DNA of 64,000 bases from positions 246,584-310,583 of the forward strand of contig JAHZHC010000027.1 in assembly GCA_019420505.1 (NCBI GenBank), given 5' to 3'. The notes below the pieces were generated by a model, which saw nothing but the letters and a program-made list of their open reading frames with translations, did not search any database and was not told the origin of the DNA. How positions within the stretch are numbered: position 1 is the stretch's first letter; each line of letters begins with the position of its first letter. The position numbers and the translations under genes were made by a program. Source of the DNA: Ruminococcus sp. (lineage in GTDB: Bacteria; Bacillota; Clostridia; Oscillospirales; Ruminococcaceae). Below, piece by piece: positions 1-8,610 of the stretch.

Positions 1-64
1 GAGGATTACAACAAAAAAATTTCTGAAGATTTATAAAATGAAATCGGGATTTATAGGAGGAAAT

Positions 65-589
65 ATGATTCTTGAAACAGAAAGAATGATTCTAAGAGAA
101 TATACATTACAAGATTTCAATGCGTTATATGAAATAATGTCAGACGCAGAAACCATGCAACATTATCCTAATCCCTTTGATAAAGAGCGTACTGTGAAAT
201 GGATTGAATGGAATCTTAAAAATTATAAGGCATATGGATTTGGTCTGTGGGCTGTTGTTTTAAGAGAAACGGGTGAATTTATCGGCGACTGCGGGCTGAC
301 AATACAGAATATTGATGGAGAATATCTGCCTGAAATAGGGTATCACATTCATAAAAATCATTGGAGGAAAGGATTTGGAAGCGAAGCAGCAAGAGCGGTC
401 AGGGACTGGACATTTGAACATACGGAATATGATTGCCTGTATTCCTATATGAAGTATACAAATATTGGTTCTTATTCTACTGCCATTGCAATCGGTATGA
501 GGAAAGTGAAAGAATATCCCGATGAAAAGAAAGGGATATCATATGCATATGCTATTACACGAAAAGAATGGAGTGTGCTTGAACGATAA
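65..589 (+). CDS. GNAT family N-acetyltransferase, RimJ/RimL type
   Basis: The protein (174 aa) opens with the LETERMILREY segment typical of RimJ/RimL-like GNAT enzymes, which move an acetyl group from acetyl-CoA to an amine. The acetyl-CoA-binding region is visible as IGYHIHKNHWRKGFGSEA, with the R-x-x-G-x-G/S loop. I chose the ATG at 65 because AGGAGG lies just upstream; an in-frame ATG at 38 lacks a ribosome binding site. It is the first of three unrelated GNAT genes within 2.1 kb. The substrate cannot be read from sequence. Confidence 0.85.
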   Translation: MILETERMILREYTLQDFNALYEIMSDAETMQHYPNPFDKERTVKWIEWNLKNYKAYGFGLWAVVLRETGEFIGDCGLTIQNIDGEYLPEIGYHIHKNHWRKGFGSEAARAVRDWTFEHTEYDCLYSYMKYTNIGSYSTAIAIGMRKVKEYPDEKKGISYAYAITRKEWSVLER

Positions 590-650
590 ATTCCCGTTTA
601 TCAGGAAGTCACATATTAAAAAGAAATTGGAATGGATTAGAGGAGGTTCC

Positions 651-1172
651 GTGTTGAACAGAATTAGAATCAGACAAGAACAACCAGCGGATTATGATTC
701 GGTATATCACGTCGTAAAAGAAGCATTTGAGAGTGCTGAACATACCGATGGCAATGAACAGAACTTGGTGGTTAAGTTGAGAAAAAGCAAATCTTTTATT
801 CCGGAGTTGTCCCTCGTCGCCGTTGAAGATGGTAAAATTGTGGGACATATCCTTTTTACCAGAGCGTTTGTTAATGATGTTGAAGTCCTTGCGCTTGCTC
901 CACTGTCTGTTCTGCCTGAATATCAAAGAATGGGGATAGGGATGTCTTTAATCCAAGAGGGGCATAGCATTGCTGACAAATTGGGTTATGAATATTCGAT
1001 TGTATTGGGCAGCGAAAAATACTATCCGAAAGCGGGTTATGTTCCGGCAAGTCAATACGGAGTTAAAGCGCCTTTTGAAGTTGAAGATAATAATTTTATG
1101 ATAGTATGCTTTGGCGGAAATGATAAAAAATTGAATGGAATTATGGAATACGACGAGGCTTTTGGAATATAA
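651..1172 (+). CDS. GNAT family N-acetyltransferase, YhbS-like
   Basis: A GNAT acetyltransferase of about 173 aa. Its acetyl-CoA motif is LSVLPEYQRMGIGMSLIQEG (Q/R-x-x-G-x-G), followed by VLGSEKYYPKAGYVPA, a pattern characteristic of YhbS-like proteins. The reading frame is open back to 522, inside the previous gene, but an AGGAGG at 641-646 points to GTG 651 (or TTG 654) as the start. It probably shares a transcript with the upstream acetyltransferase. The substrate is unknown. Confidence 0.8.
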   Translation: MLNRIRIRQEQPADYDSVYHVVKEAFESAEHTDGNEQNLVVKLRKSKSFIPELSLVAVEDGKIVGHILFTRAFVNDVEVLALAPLSVLPEYQRMGIGMSLIQEGHSIADKLGYEYSIVLGSEKYYPKAGYVPASQYGVKAPFEVEDNNFMIVCFGGNDKKLNGIMEYDEAFGI

Positions 1173-1215
1173 CTCAAATTCCAGTTTTTGGAGCAAAAAC
1201 TTAAGAATAAAACGC

Positions 1216-1254
1216 ACCCCTTGAAAGAATAAAAATTCTCCAAAGGGATTTTTT
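1216..1254 (+). terminator. Probable intrinsic terminator
   Basis: An imperfect hairpin (CCCTT and AGAAT paired with ATTCT and AAGGG) is followed by a run of T. It lies just after the second acetyltransferase gene. Confidence 0.6.
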
Positions 1255-1327
1255 ATGCTGAAGATCTCAAACTACAAGTTCTCCCTGATTTTCAATACAA
1301 TGTGATTGCCAAGGAGGTTGAGGATTG

Positions 1328-1512
1328 ATTATAACAGTTTAGCGGCTATGCGCCCGGAAGCTGACGCAGATGTTTGATTTGGAAAAGCCTGCGGAACTGT
1401 CTCTTGACGATTGCAGTATCTGTTTGCCAATAACCATCTTGCCGTGGAGGAATGCCGCATTCGTTATATTCGTGACTTGATTGACGGGATCGAAAAAATG
1501 AACGGGACGTAG
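1328..1512 (+). pseudogene. Remnant of a small gene, frame broken at least twice
   Basis: Coding-like peptide fragments occur in successive frames: IDYNSLAAMRPEADADV, then MFDLEKPAELSLDD from 1372, then QYLFANNHLAVEECRIRYI and on to a stop near 1512. Joined, they would make one short protein of a kind I associate with conjugative elements, but I cannot name a family. A GGAGG lies about 10 bases before the first fragment. Together with the cluster of acetyltransferase genes this suggests debris of an old mobile element. A short CGGGAC/GTCCCG hairpin at 1504-1526 follows. Confidence 0.45.
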
Positions 1513-1539
1513 AAGTCTGTCCCGTCTTACATACCACAG

Positions 1540-1568
1540 TTGAAAAAATCATAAAAATAAGGTATAAT
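1540..1568 (+). promoter_or_regulatory. Sigma-A-like promoter of the third acetyltransferase gene
   Basis: TTGAAA (1540-1545), a 17-base spacer and TATAAT (1563-1568), about 50 bases upstream of the ATG at 1618. Confidence 0.6.
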
Positions 1569-1617
1569 ACTCATATGTCAGGTTGATAAATCGGGATTTG
1601 AAGTGGAGTAAAAATGA

Positions 1618-2124
1618 ATGGCTGAACTTTTTATATGCAAGATACCTTCTTTTCAAGAAATGAATATAAAATGGGAGTATGAGATTGCTCAAAGCGGAAA
1701 AGATAAAGAGAACTGGATCGTTTGGAAGAAACATCATATAGAAAATTATAAGCAGGGTTATATCATTCCTTATTATGGGATACTTGAGGGAGTCATCATT
1801 TGCGAAGCAACTGCGATGCTTCACCCCAAGGTCGTGCAAAACAGTACTGGTTTAGTTGACAGTCATACAGTTTACCTGTCTGCTTTCCGAACGATTAGCA
1901 AGTTTCAAGGGAAAGGATATTTTTCAAAGCTATTTCATTTTATGATTGATGATTTGCGGCAAAAAGGATTTACAAAAGCTACCCTTGGCGTAGAACCTAT
2001 TGAGAAGAAAAACAAAGAGATATATACTCACTATGGCTTTACCGAATATATTAAATCCGGTAAGGAATATTATCCGGACGGGACGGTAATAGATGTGGAA
2101 TATTACGGGAAAAGATTAGAATGA
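1618..2124 (+). CDS. GNAT family N-acetyltransferase
   Basis: A 168-residue protein with the GNAT acetyl-CoA loop FQGKGYFSKLFHFMIDDLRQ and a C-terminal HYGFTEY segment, so it probably acetylates a small molecule or an amine. GGAG precedes the start at 1618; the ATG four bases earlier runs into a stop after three codons. It has its own promoter-like sequence and a downstream hairpin, so it is probably monocistronic. The N-terminal half is too divergent to assign a substrate. Confidence 0.75.
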   Translation: MAELFICKIPSFQEMNIKWEYEIAQSGKDKENWIVWKKHHIENYKQGYIIPYYGILEGVIICEATAMLHPKVVQNSTGLVDSHTVYLSAFRTISKFQGKGYFSKLFHFMIDDLRQKGFTKATLGVEPIEKKNKEIYTHYGFTEYIKSGKEYYPDGTVIDVEYYGKRLE

Positions 2125-2166
2125 TAGAATCAAATGCCAGTTTGTTGAAATGAATAACAGTTACAT

Positions 2167-2210
2167 AGCCGCTTGGTTTTCAAAAAAATCAGGCTGCTAT
2201 TTCTTGTTTT
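2167..2210 (+). terminator. Intrinsic terminator after the third acetyltransferase gene
   Basis: A 14-position stem (2167-2180 with 2185-2198, 13 pairs including wobbles) is followed by ATTTCTTGTTTTG. Confidence 0.6.
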
Positions 2211-2249
2211 GAACATTTTAAAAAATTTTGAGAATGTGTTCTTTTTTGC

Positions 2250-2290
2250 ATAACAAAACTGACACCGCTTGAAAAACGATGTCAGTATGT
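2250..2290 (-). terminator. Probable terminator of the six-module secreted protein gene
   Basis: Inverted repeat ACTGACA (2258-2264) / TGTCAGT (2280-2286), followed on the minus strand by TTTTGTTATG. It lies about 110 bases beyond the stop of the leftward gene. Confidence 0.5.
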
Positions 2291-2394
2291 TATTAAAATT
2301 TTATTGAACTGTAGTTGACCTTTTTGCACTTTCCGTAATAATGAAGTGGTTCAGACTAACCTTGTCGGCTAAAAATTTAATCAATACAAAAATA

Positions 2395-4713
2395 TTACGC
2401 TATCTCTACACCTTCAATCGGAATAACCAATTGGATAGTAGTTGTAGAACATTCAGTAAGACCCCAGTTCTGGAATACATATGTATTCACAGGAGATGTG
2501 ATACCTGCAAACTCAACAAAATCAGCATATGTTGTTACATATGTATTTTCTATTTCTGCTCCAACTGAAGCAAGATTGTTAGTTCCTGTGTACCATTCAG
2601 CACCATTACCGCAGATACCTACACCTGCTGTATCTTCTTCACCGGCACCTGTATAAGTAATCTTAATTACTGCACCAGCTGTGTATTTTCCAAGCTGTGC
2701 AGGAGTTAATGCTACGCCTGCTTCTGTCAATTCACCATCAAAGAGATTAACTGTAGTAGTTGTGTCTGTAAGATTAGCTGCAGGAACCAAAAGTTCAATT
2801 TTAACGTTTGTGTTTTCTGCAACGCCCCAATCCTGGAATACGAAGCATTCAAGGTTGTCGCCGATACCAGCATATTCAACGAAATCAGCATAGCTGAATG
2901 TGTAAGTTACCTGCTCATTTACATTTTTGGAAAGAAGTGAATTCTTCCATCCTACCCAATCCCAAGTGCCTTTTTCCTTACCGCATATACCTACTGTACC
3001 CCAATACTTTTCAAGATCAGATGTGAATGTGAAACGGATCTTTGAACCCGGTACGTTTTTGCCAAGTTCATCAGGTGTAAGTTCTGTGTCGTTCAATGCA
3101 CCATCAAAAAGTGTCATATCTGCGTAGTGAACTACCGGAGTAACAAGTTCAATTTTGACATTAGAATCTGCTTCAAGTCCCCAGTTACAGAAAACATAAC
3201 AACGTACATTAGTACCAATGTCTGCCAAAGCTACTAATTCATCATAGTAAATTTCCTGTACATTTTGAACATTGTAGCCTGTTGTTGTTAAACCGGGTTC
3301 AGAAGCTGCCTGAAGCCATGTCCAAGCATCATCGTTTGCTTTTCCTGCAATACCGATAACCTTTGAGCCATCCGGCTTATCCTCTGCTGAATAATAAGTA
3401 AAACGAAGCATTGCTCCGTCTGTACCTTTACCAAGCTGCTGAGGTGTAAATTCAACCCCGTCTGCTGTAATAGGTGCGTCATGAAGAACTTCTACGTTCT
3501 CTGTTGGGTTTACCGGCTCAATAGGTTTTGGTGTAATTAGTTCTATTTTGCAGTTTTTATTTGCATCCAGTCCCCAATCCTGGAACACAAAATACGCTAA
3601 ATCATCACCTATACCCATATATTCAACAAAGTCTGCATATGAGAATGTAAAAATGCTTTCTTCACCCACGCCCTTTGAGCATAGAGCGTTCTTATACCAG
3701 ATCCAATTCAAATCATCTTTACCCTTGCCTGATACACCTAATACTTTATATTCTGATGGTTTAGCTGAGGTATAGGTAATACGGACTTTCGCTCCTGTAA
3801 CACCTTTACCAAGCGTCCAAGGTGTAATTTCTGTATTCTTGAGTTTTCCATTATAAACTATCTGAGTTTTTTCAGATATTACTGGTGTTAAAAGCTCAAT
3901 TTTTAAGTTAGTACCTGTCTTTAATCTCCAATCATGAAAAACAATGTATTCTAAGTTATCACCAACACCTATATAATTTACCAGGTCCTTATATGTAAAT
4001 GTAGCAACGACTTCTTTTCCTTTTCCTCTGGAATAAAGGGTACTGTTGGCCTCTATTAAATTTTTGCTATTCTTTAGTATTCCTGATATACCGACTGCCG
4101 CCCAGTTTTCGTATGTATCAGTCGTATATGTAAAACGGATTTTAGAGCCTTTAATTGACTTTCCAAGTTCGAAAGGTGATAATTTTATGTTGTAATCAAC
4201 ATTGTCATTAAAAACTTCTGTAACTGATTCGTTTACATAAGGGGTTACAAGTTCAATTTTAAAATTTGTATTTCTTTTTAAACCCCAGTCCTGAAAAATA
4301 TAGCTGCGAATATTATTTACTCCTATATCAGCCAAATCAACTAATTCATCGTAATATACTTCAACAACGGATTCTGTGTCAATCCCTTCTGAAACAAGTG
4401 CAGGGTCATTTTCTGATTGAAGCCATGTCCATTCATCATCAGCTGCTCTTCCTGCAATGCCTACAACACCTGAGCCTTCTTCGCTGTCCGACACATATGT
4501 GAACCGTAGTTTTGCTCCTTCAATTGATTTTCCCAGCTCAAATACACCGAATTCAACTCCGGTAAGCGGTGCATCATAAAGAACACGGACATTTTCGTTT
4601 GATTTTGCCGACATATTCTGTACGTCAGAGTCTGTGGCATTTGCTGACAATGACAGACAGCTTACCGTCATTGTTCCTGTTATCAAAAACGATAACAATT
4701 TTTTTAATTTCAT
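2395..4713 (-). CDS. Secreted protein of six tandem ~120-residue modules, possibly carbohydrate- or cell-surface-binding
   Basis: The 772-residue protein begins with a signal peptide (KKLLSFLITGTMTVSCLSLS, cleavage near ANA) and is otherwise six tandem copies of one module, each ending in a V/F-F-Q/H/C/N-D/N-W-G/R-L-like segment and KIEL-TP. Core motifs are LGK, RFTY, V(G)I(A/S/C)G and DW. Modules 1 and 4 share a YYDELV-LADIG variant; modules 2, 3, 5 and 6 share an F-YADFVEY-GI variant. That suggests duplication of a multi-module block. No dockerin, LPXTG, S-layer domain or catalytic domain is visible. I do not recognise a named family; the high W content and lack of enzyme motifs fit a CBM-like binding role, which is inference. 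A strong GGAGG precedes the ATG. Confidence 0.75.
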   Translation of the reverse strand: MKLKKLLSFLITGTMTVSCLSLSANATDSDVQNMSAKSNENVRVLYDAPLTGVEFGVFELGKSIEGAKLRFTYVSDSEEGSGVVGIAGRAADDEWTWLQSENDPALVSEGIDTESVVEVYYDELVDLADIGVNNIRSYIFQDWGLKRNTNFKIELVTPYVNESVTEVFNDNVDYNIKLSPFELGKSIKGSKIRFTYTTDTYENWAAVGISGILKNSKNLIEANSTLYSRGKGKEVVATFTYKDLVNYIGVGDNLEYIVFHDWRLKTGTNLKIELLTPVISEKTQIVYNGKLKNTEITPWTLGKGVTGAKVRITYTSAKPSEYKVLGVSGKGKDDLNWIWYKNALCSKGVGEESIFTFSYADFVEYMGIGDDLAYFVFQDWGLDANKNCKIELITPKPIEPVNPTENVEVLHDAPITADGVEFTPQQLGKGTDGAMLRFTYYSAEDKPDGSKVIGIAGKANDDAWTWLQAASEPGLTTTGYNVQNVQEIYYDELVALADIGTNVRCYVFCNWGLEADSNVKIELVTPVVHYADMTLFDGALNDTELTPDELGKNVPGSKIRFTFTSDLEKYWGTVGICGKEKGTWDWVGWKNSLLSKNVNEQVTYTFSYADFVEYAGIGDNLECFVFQDWGVAENTNVKIELLVPAANLTDTTTTVNLFDGELTEAGVALTPAQLGKYTAGAVIKITYTGAGEEDTAGVGICGNGAEWYTGTNNLASVGAEIENTYVTTYADFVEFAGITSPVNTYVFQNWGLTECSTTTIQLVIPIEGVEIA

Positions 4714-4756
4714 AGGTATTCCTCCTTAAAACATTTATATATTATAGAATAAAAAT

Positions 4757-4814
4757 ACCTGCCGATTTGTGCAATGTTTTACAAAACTTTGTAGTATTCT
4801 CCAAATCAGCAGGT
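4757..4814. repeat. Large inverted repeat between divergent genes
   Basis: ACCTGCCGATTTG (4757-4769) pairs with CAAATCAGCAGGT (4802-4814) with one mismatch. An inner ACAAA/TTTGT hairpin sits in the loop. On the minus strand it is followed by ATTTTTATTC and precedes the secreted-protein gene, so it could be a leader terminator/attenuator or a protein-binding site. Confidence 0.5.
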
Positions 4815-4926
4815 CTTTATTTGTTATATTTTACTAAAATTATTAGAATAATCTCAAAAACCATAAAAGGTGATATTATGTTTCTGTTCAGAAAATTTCG
4901 TATATTAAACCCGTTGGAAAAAACTA

Positions 4927-4955
4927 TTGAAACATTATGGATTTTGTTGTATAAT
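4927..4955 (+). promoter_or_regulatory. Sigma-A-like promoter of the PAPS-reductase-like/ParB-like pair
   Basis: TTGAAA (4927-4932), 17-base spacer, TATAAT (4950-4955). The initiation region is immediately followed by AGGAGG and the ATG at 4975, so the leader is very short. Confidence 0.7.
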
Positions 4956-4974
4956 GTCTATAGGAGGAAAATTA

Positions 4975-6294
4975 ATGTTTAAAAGTTATTTGAATTGTAA
5001 TGTTTATGAAGCGTTCCAGAACCGCATGAAATATATTTTTAATGAATTTGACAATATCTATGTTTCTTTTAGCGGAGGAAAAGACAGCGGACTTTTGCTT
5101 AATATGGTTTTAGATTATGTGAAAAATAATAACATTAACAAAAAGATAGGGGTTTTTCATCAGGATTTTGAGGCTCAGTATACCGTGACTACTGAATATA
5201 TTCTTAAAACATTTGAAGATAATTTAAATTATATAGAACCATATTGGGTGTGTCTTCCTATGGCTACAAGAACAGCTTTAAGCAGCTATGAAATGTATTG
5301 GTATCCCTGGGATGATACCAAAGAAAAATTATGGACAAGACCGATGCCTGATAAACCATATGTAATTAATCTGAAGAATAATCCTTTTTATTATTATAAG
5401 TATAAAATGCATCAGGAGGATTTGGCAAAACAATTTGGCCGTTGGTATCGTGAGGTTCATGGGAACGGCAGAACCATTTGTCTTCTGGGCATCAGAGCCT
5501 CGGAATCTGTTCAGCGTTATAGTTCTATAATTAATAAAAAGTATGGATATGAGGGATCATGCTGGATAACTAAAATGTTTAAGGATGTTTGGTGCGGTTC
5601 TCCGCTATATGACTGGAGTGTCAATGACATATGGGTTGCCAATTATAAATTCGGATATAATTACAACTCCTTGTACGATCTTTATTATAAAGCTGGATTA
5701 AGACCTGAGCAAATGAGGGTTGCATCTCCTTTTAATGATTTTGCAAAAGACAGCCTTCATCTTTACAGAGTGCTTGAGCCTGAAATGTGGGTAAAGCTGC
5801 TTGGACGTGTAAAAGGTGCAAATTTTACATCAATATACGGTCGGACTTCTGCAATGGCATATAGAAATATAAAGCTCCCTGCCGGTCATACATGGAAATC
5901 ATATACTCACTTTCTGTTAAACACGCTTCCAAAATGCCTTAGCAAAAGTTATATTGAAAAATTTAAAGCGTCAATAAAATTTTGGCATGAAACTGGCGGA
6001 GGCTTGTCCGAAAAGACAATAAGTGAACTTATTGGCAAAGGATATAATATAAAAAGAAATGGTATTTCAAATTATACTTTAGATAAAAAATCACGAATTA
6101 TATTTATCGGAAACATTCCTGATAATACAGATGATATTTTATCTACAAAAGACATTCCGAGCTGGAAGCGTATGTGCATTTGCATATTAAAAAATGATCA
6201 TGCCTGCAAATCTATGGGCTTTGGAGAAACAAAAAAACAACGTGAAAAAATTGCAATTATTAAAAAGAAATATAAAAGTCTGGAGGAAACATAG
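4975..6294 (+). CDS. Phosphoadenosine phosphosulfate reductase-like protein, IbrA type (DUF3440-like)
   Basis: A 439-residue protein with the PP-loop motif FSGGKDSG near residue 33, as in adenylyl-transferring PAPS reductase/ATP pyrophosphatase enzymes. A long C-terminal region beyond the reductase fold matches the layout of IbrA-type proteins. Further conserved-looking segments are LLGIRASES and SPLYDWSVNDIW. The start at 4975 has AGGAGG eight bases upstream. The stop overlaps the GTG of the next gene by one base, so the two are translationally coupled. IbrA/IbrB pairs were first described as activators of prophage immunoglobulin-binding genes in E. coli; related pairs sit on mobile and defence islands. 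The exact biochemical role is unknown. Confidence 0.75.
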   Translation: MFKSYLNCNVYEAFQNRMKYIFNEFDNIYVSFSGGKDSGLLLNMVLDYVKNNNINKKIGVFHQDFEAQYTVTTEYILKTFEDNLNYIEPYWVCLPMATRTALSSYEMYWYPWDDTKEKLWTRPMPDKPYVINLKNNPFYYYKYKMHQEDLAKQFGRWYREVHGNGRTICLLGIRASESVQRYSSIINKKYGYEGSCWITKMFKDVWCGSPLYDWSVNDIWVANYKFGYNYNSLYDLYYKAGLRPEQMRVASPFNDFAKDSLHLYRVLEPEMWVKLLGRVKGANFTSIYGRTSAMAYRNIKLPAGHTWKSYTHFLLNTLPKCLSKSYIEKFKASIKFWHETGGGLSEKTISELIGKGYNIKRNGISNYTLDKKSRIIFIGNIPDNTDDILSTKDIPSWKRMCICILKNDHACKSMGFGETKKQREKIAIIKKKYKSLEET

Positions 6295-6851
6295 TGGAAT
6301 TTAAAAGCCCGGTATATAATATAAAAGCGATTCCTATTGAAAAAATAATTCCTAATACATATAATCCGAATTCTGTTGCTCCTCCCGAATTAAAACTTCT
6401 TTATGACAGCATAAAAGAGGACGGATATACCATGCCTATTGTTTGTTACTATTCTAAAAAAAATGATTTATATGTTATAGTTGACGGATTTCATAGATAT
6501 AGGGTTATGCTTGAGAATAAGGATATTTATGAACGTGAAGGAGGACTCCTGCCTGTTTCGGTAATAGATAAACCTCTTTCAGACCGTATGGCTAGTACAA
6601 TTCGCCATAACAGAGCCAGGGGATCGCATGATGTTGATTTAATGAGTAATATTGTTAGAGAACTACATGAATTGGGAAGGTCTGACGCTTGGATTTCCAA
6701 ACACCTTGGAATGGATTTAGATGAAATTTTAAGATTAAAACAAATAACAGGTTTGGCTGCATTATTTAAAGATATTAAATTTGGTCAGGCATGGATTCCG
6801 GAAGCGGATAATACAGAAAATATAGAAAAAACAATGCAGGAAATAAAATAG
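6294..6851 (+). CDS. ParB/Srx-fold nuclease-like protein, IbrB type
   Basis: A 185-residue protein whose N-terminal half is a ParB/sulfiredoxin-like domain: IPIEKIIPNTYNPNSV, then LYDSIKEDGYTMPIV, VIVDGFHRYRVM and the basic RHNRARGSHD. Proteins of this type bind or cleave nucleotides and partner IbrA-like PP-loop proteins. The GTG start overlaps the upstream stop by one base, and a terminator follows at 6940, so the two genes form a closed unit. Chromosome-partition ParB is unlikely: there is no ParA, no helix-turn-helix/dimer domain and no parS context. Confidence 0.75.
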   Translation: MEFKSPVYNIKAIPIEKIIPNTYNPNSVAPPELKLLYDSIKEDGYTMPIVCYYSKKNDLYVIVDGFHRYRVMLENKDIYEREGGLLPVSVIDKPLSDRMASTIRHNRARGSHDVDLMSNIVRELHELGRSDAWISKHLGMDLDEILRLKQITGLAALFKDIKFGQAWIPEADNTENIEKTMQEIK

Positions 6852-6939
6852 ATATGTGTTAATATACACTGATTGCCTGCTGAAAAATATAAAACAATGA
6901 TTTAAAAAACTAAAACTATAAATGTTTTCAATAACAAAA

Positions 6940-6977
6940 TACGGTATAGCCACAATTGACTATACCGTAATTTTTTT
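6940..6977 (+). terminator. Intrinsic terminator
   Basis: Perfect 10-bp stem TACGGTATAG / CTATACCGTA followed by seven T. It separates the rightward pair from the leftward PII-like gene and may act in both directions. Confidence 0.8.
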
Positions 6978-7018
6978 GTGTATGGAAAAATGAAAAGTTT
7001 TTGCTTTGTATATTATAT

Positions 7019-7357
7019 TTAGTTTATTCCTTCTGCAAAGGTTACTGGAACGGCGAAAAGCACACCTGCATTAGGCTTTGAAAGGTCGCCGGTTACCTTT
7101 GTGATGGCTTTTTTTGCATCTTCAAGCTGTTCATCATGAAGAACAACAAAGATAGTTTTACCCTTTTGAACCTCATCTTCGCCATTAAGTATTTCTCTAA
7201 GTACGCTTATCATAGGCAGGCTGTCCATGTTAGAGATTGATTTTGCCATACCCATGCTGTCAATGCAAGTACCTCCTTTGATTCCAGCCTTTGCCAGCTC
7301 TTTCATAATCTCATCAACTAACTCGACCCTTTTAATTACCAAAAATAATAGTTGCAT
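7019..7357 (-). CDS. PII-like small regulatory protein
   Basis: A 112-residue protein with the size and pattern of the PII (GlnB-like) superfamily: a beta-alpha start LLFLVIKRVELVDEIMKELAKAG, a central loop and a TIFVVLHDEQLEDAKKAIT second half. The canonical PII T-loop tyrosine region and strict signature are not obvious, so it belongs with the broader PII-like proteins rather than GlnB. The ATG at 7357 is preferred, since the one at 7366 directly abuts the AAAGGA ribosome binding site. It lies 30 bases downstream of prmA and is probably co-transcribed with it. The ligand is unknown. Confidence 0.65.
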   Translation of the reverse strand: MQLLFLVIKRVELVDEIMKELAKAGIKGGTCIDSMGMAKSISNMDSLPMISVLREILNGEDEVQKGKTIFVVLHDEQLEDAKKAITKVTGDLSKPNAGVLFAVPVTFAEGIN

Positions 7358-7396
7358 TTTTGTCATTCCTTTCTGTATTTAATAAAGGTTTGCCGC

Positions 7397-8368
7397 TTAT
7401 TTTTTCTTTCTGAATGAAGCAGCAACCCAGTCTTCCTTTTCTCGTATTTCTGTAAGTTCAAAGCCTTGAGATATTATGGTTTCAAGAACTTCATTCTTTC
7501 GGCTGTCAATAATACCTGATACAATTAAAGTGCCATTCTCCTTCAAAAAATCTGAAAATTTTCCGCTCATTGCAATTAGTACATCTGCAACAATATTAGC
7601 ACAAACAATGTCATATCCGTTTCCGATTTCTGCGACAAGCTGTTCATCTTCAATAATATTTCCGCATTTTGCAGTGTAAATATTTTTGGAAATATGATTT
7701 TTTTCAGCGTTTTCAGTTGCTATTTTAACTGAATTTTCATCAATATCAACTGCATATACGGAACTTGCATCTAAAAGAACAGCGCCGATAGAAAGTATTC
7801 CGCTTCCGCAGCCTAAATCCAAAACTTTATTTTCTTCACATAGATTCTTTTCTATGAGTTCAAGACACAGCTGAGTAGTGTTATGCTGACCTGTACCAAA
7901 TGAAGACGCAGGATCTATTTCAAGTATCTTACGCCGTTCATTATCATCAATCTTTTCCCAGGACGGCTTTATAAGAAGCTTTTCTCCTATACATAAAGGT
8001 TTAAAATATTGCTTCCAGTTATTTTCCCAGTCTTCTTCCTTAACGTTTTTAAGACAATATTCAAGTCTGCCGAATTTATTATCAGAATCTCTGTTTTTAA
8101 GCACCTTCAGCTCTGATTTTACAGCTTCCAGATTTTCAAGTCCCTGAGCATTTTCAGGAAGGTATACAGTTACTGTGGTTTCACAATTTTTTAGTCCCAT
8201 AAGATCATCGTCAATATAATCCCAATTAGCTGTTTTATCAGCCAAAAAAGCTTCAAAATCAGCGGCGTCCTTAATTGCAAAACCGTTTATGCCCATATTG
8301 AGCAAACATCCTGTCAGCGGTTCAATTCCGTCAGAGGTTGTGTAAATATCTAATTCAACCCAGTTCAT
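7397..8368 (-). CDS. prmA: Ribosomal protein L11 methyltransferase
   Basis: A 323-residue protein of normal PrmA length. PrmA is a cytoplasmic S-adenosylmethionine-dependent enzyme that trimethylates ribosomal protein L11. The substrate-binding N-terminal domain opens with MNWVELDIYTTSDGIEPL. The family marker ASSFGTGQHNTTQLCLE precedes the SAM-binding motif VLDLGCGSGILSIGA, and ANIVADVL is the NPPY-like motif IV variant. Its start has AAAGGA upstream. The PII-like gene follows on the same strand. Confidence 0.93.
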   Translation of the reverse strand: MNWVELDIYTTSDGIEPLTGCLLNMGINGFAIKDAADFEAFLADKTANWDYIDDDLMGLKNCETTVTVYLPENAQGLENLEAVKSELKVLKNRDSDNKFGRLEYCLKNVKEEDWENNWKQYFKPLCIGEKLLIKPSWEKIDDNERRKILEIDPASSFGTGQHNTTQLCLELIEKNLCEENKVLDLGCGSGILSIGAVLLDASSVYAVDIDENSVKIATENAEKNHISKNIYTAKCGNIIEDEQLVAEIGNGYDIVCANIVADVLIAMSGKFSDFLKENGTLIVSGIIDSRKNEVLETIISQGFELTEIREKEDWVAASFRKKK

Positions 8369-8545
8369 AGCGATTCCTTTCTTTTTTTATATTAAAATTA
8401 ATTATATCATATTTTTCGATTTTTGTAAATAGCAAGTAAATTTAATTAGTTTAGAAAATCATAATTGATTTTTGTTCACTATTAACAAAAGTCAATTATA
8501 ATTAAACAGTATACCGGATTTATAAATTAAAAAGTTATATCAGTC

Positions 8546-8574
8546 TTGACAAATTAATAATAATGTGCTTTAAT
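8546..8574 (+). promoter_or_regulatory. Sigma-A-like promoter of the ABC importer genes
   Basis: TTGACA (8546-8551), 17-base spacer, TTTAAT (8569-8574). A short leader leads to GAAAGGGG and the ATG at 8611. No T-box specifier stem is visible, although relatives of this transporter are often regulated by amino acids. Confidence 0.65.
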
Positions 8575-8610
8575 ATAATGTAGTATTAATGTGTTGAAAG
8601 GGGTACATAT

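Noticed and set aside
6294..6851. Chromosome partition ParB
   Set aside because: The protein is short, lacks the DNA-binding and dimerisation parts, and is coupled to a PAPS-reductase-like gene rather than to parA.
8380..8610. T-box or other riboswitch before the ABC importer
   Set aside because: The distance from the promoter to the start codon is only ~35 bases and no specifier or antiterminator structure is visible.
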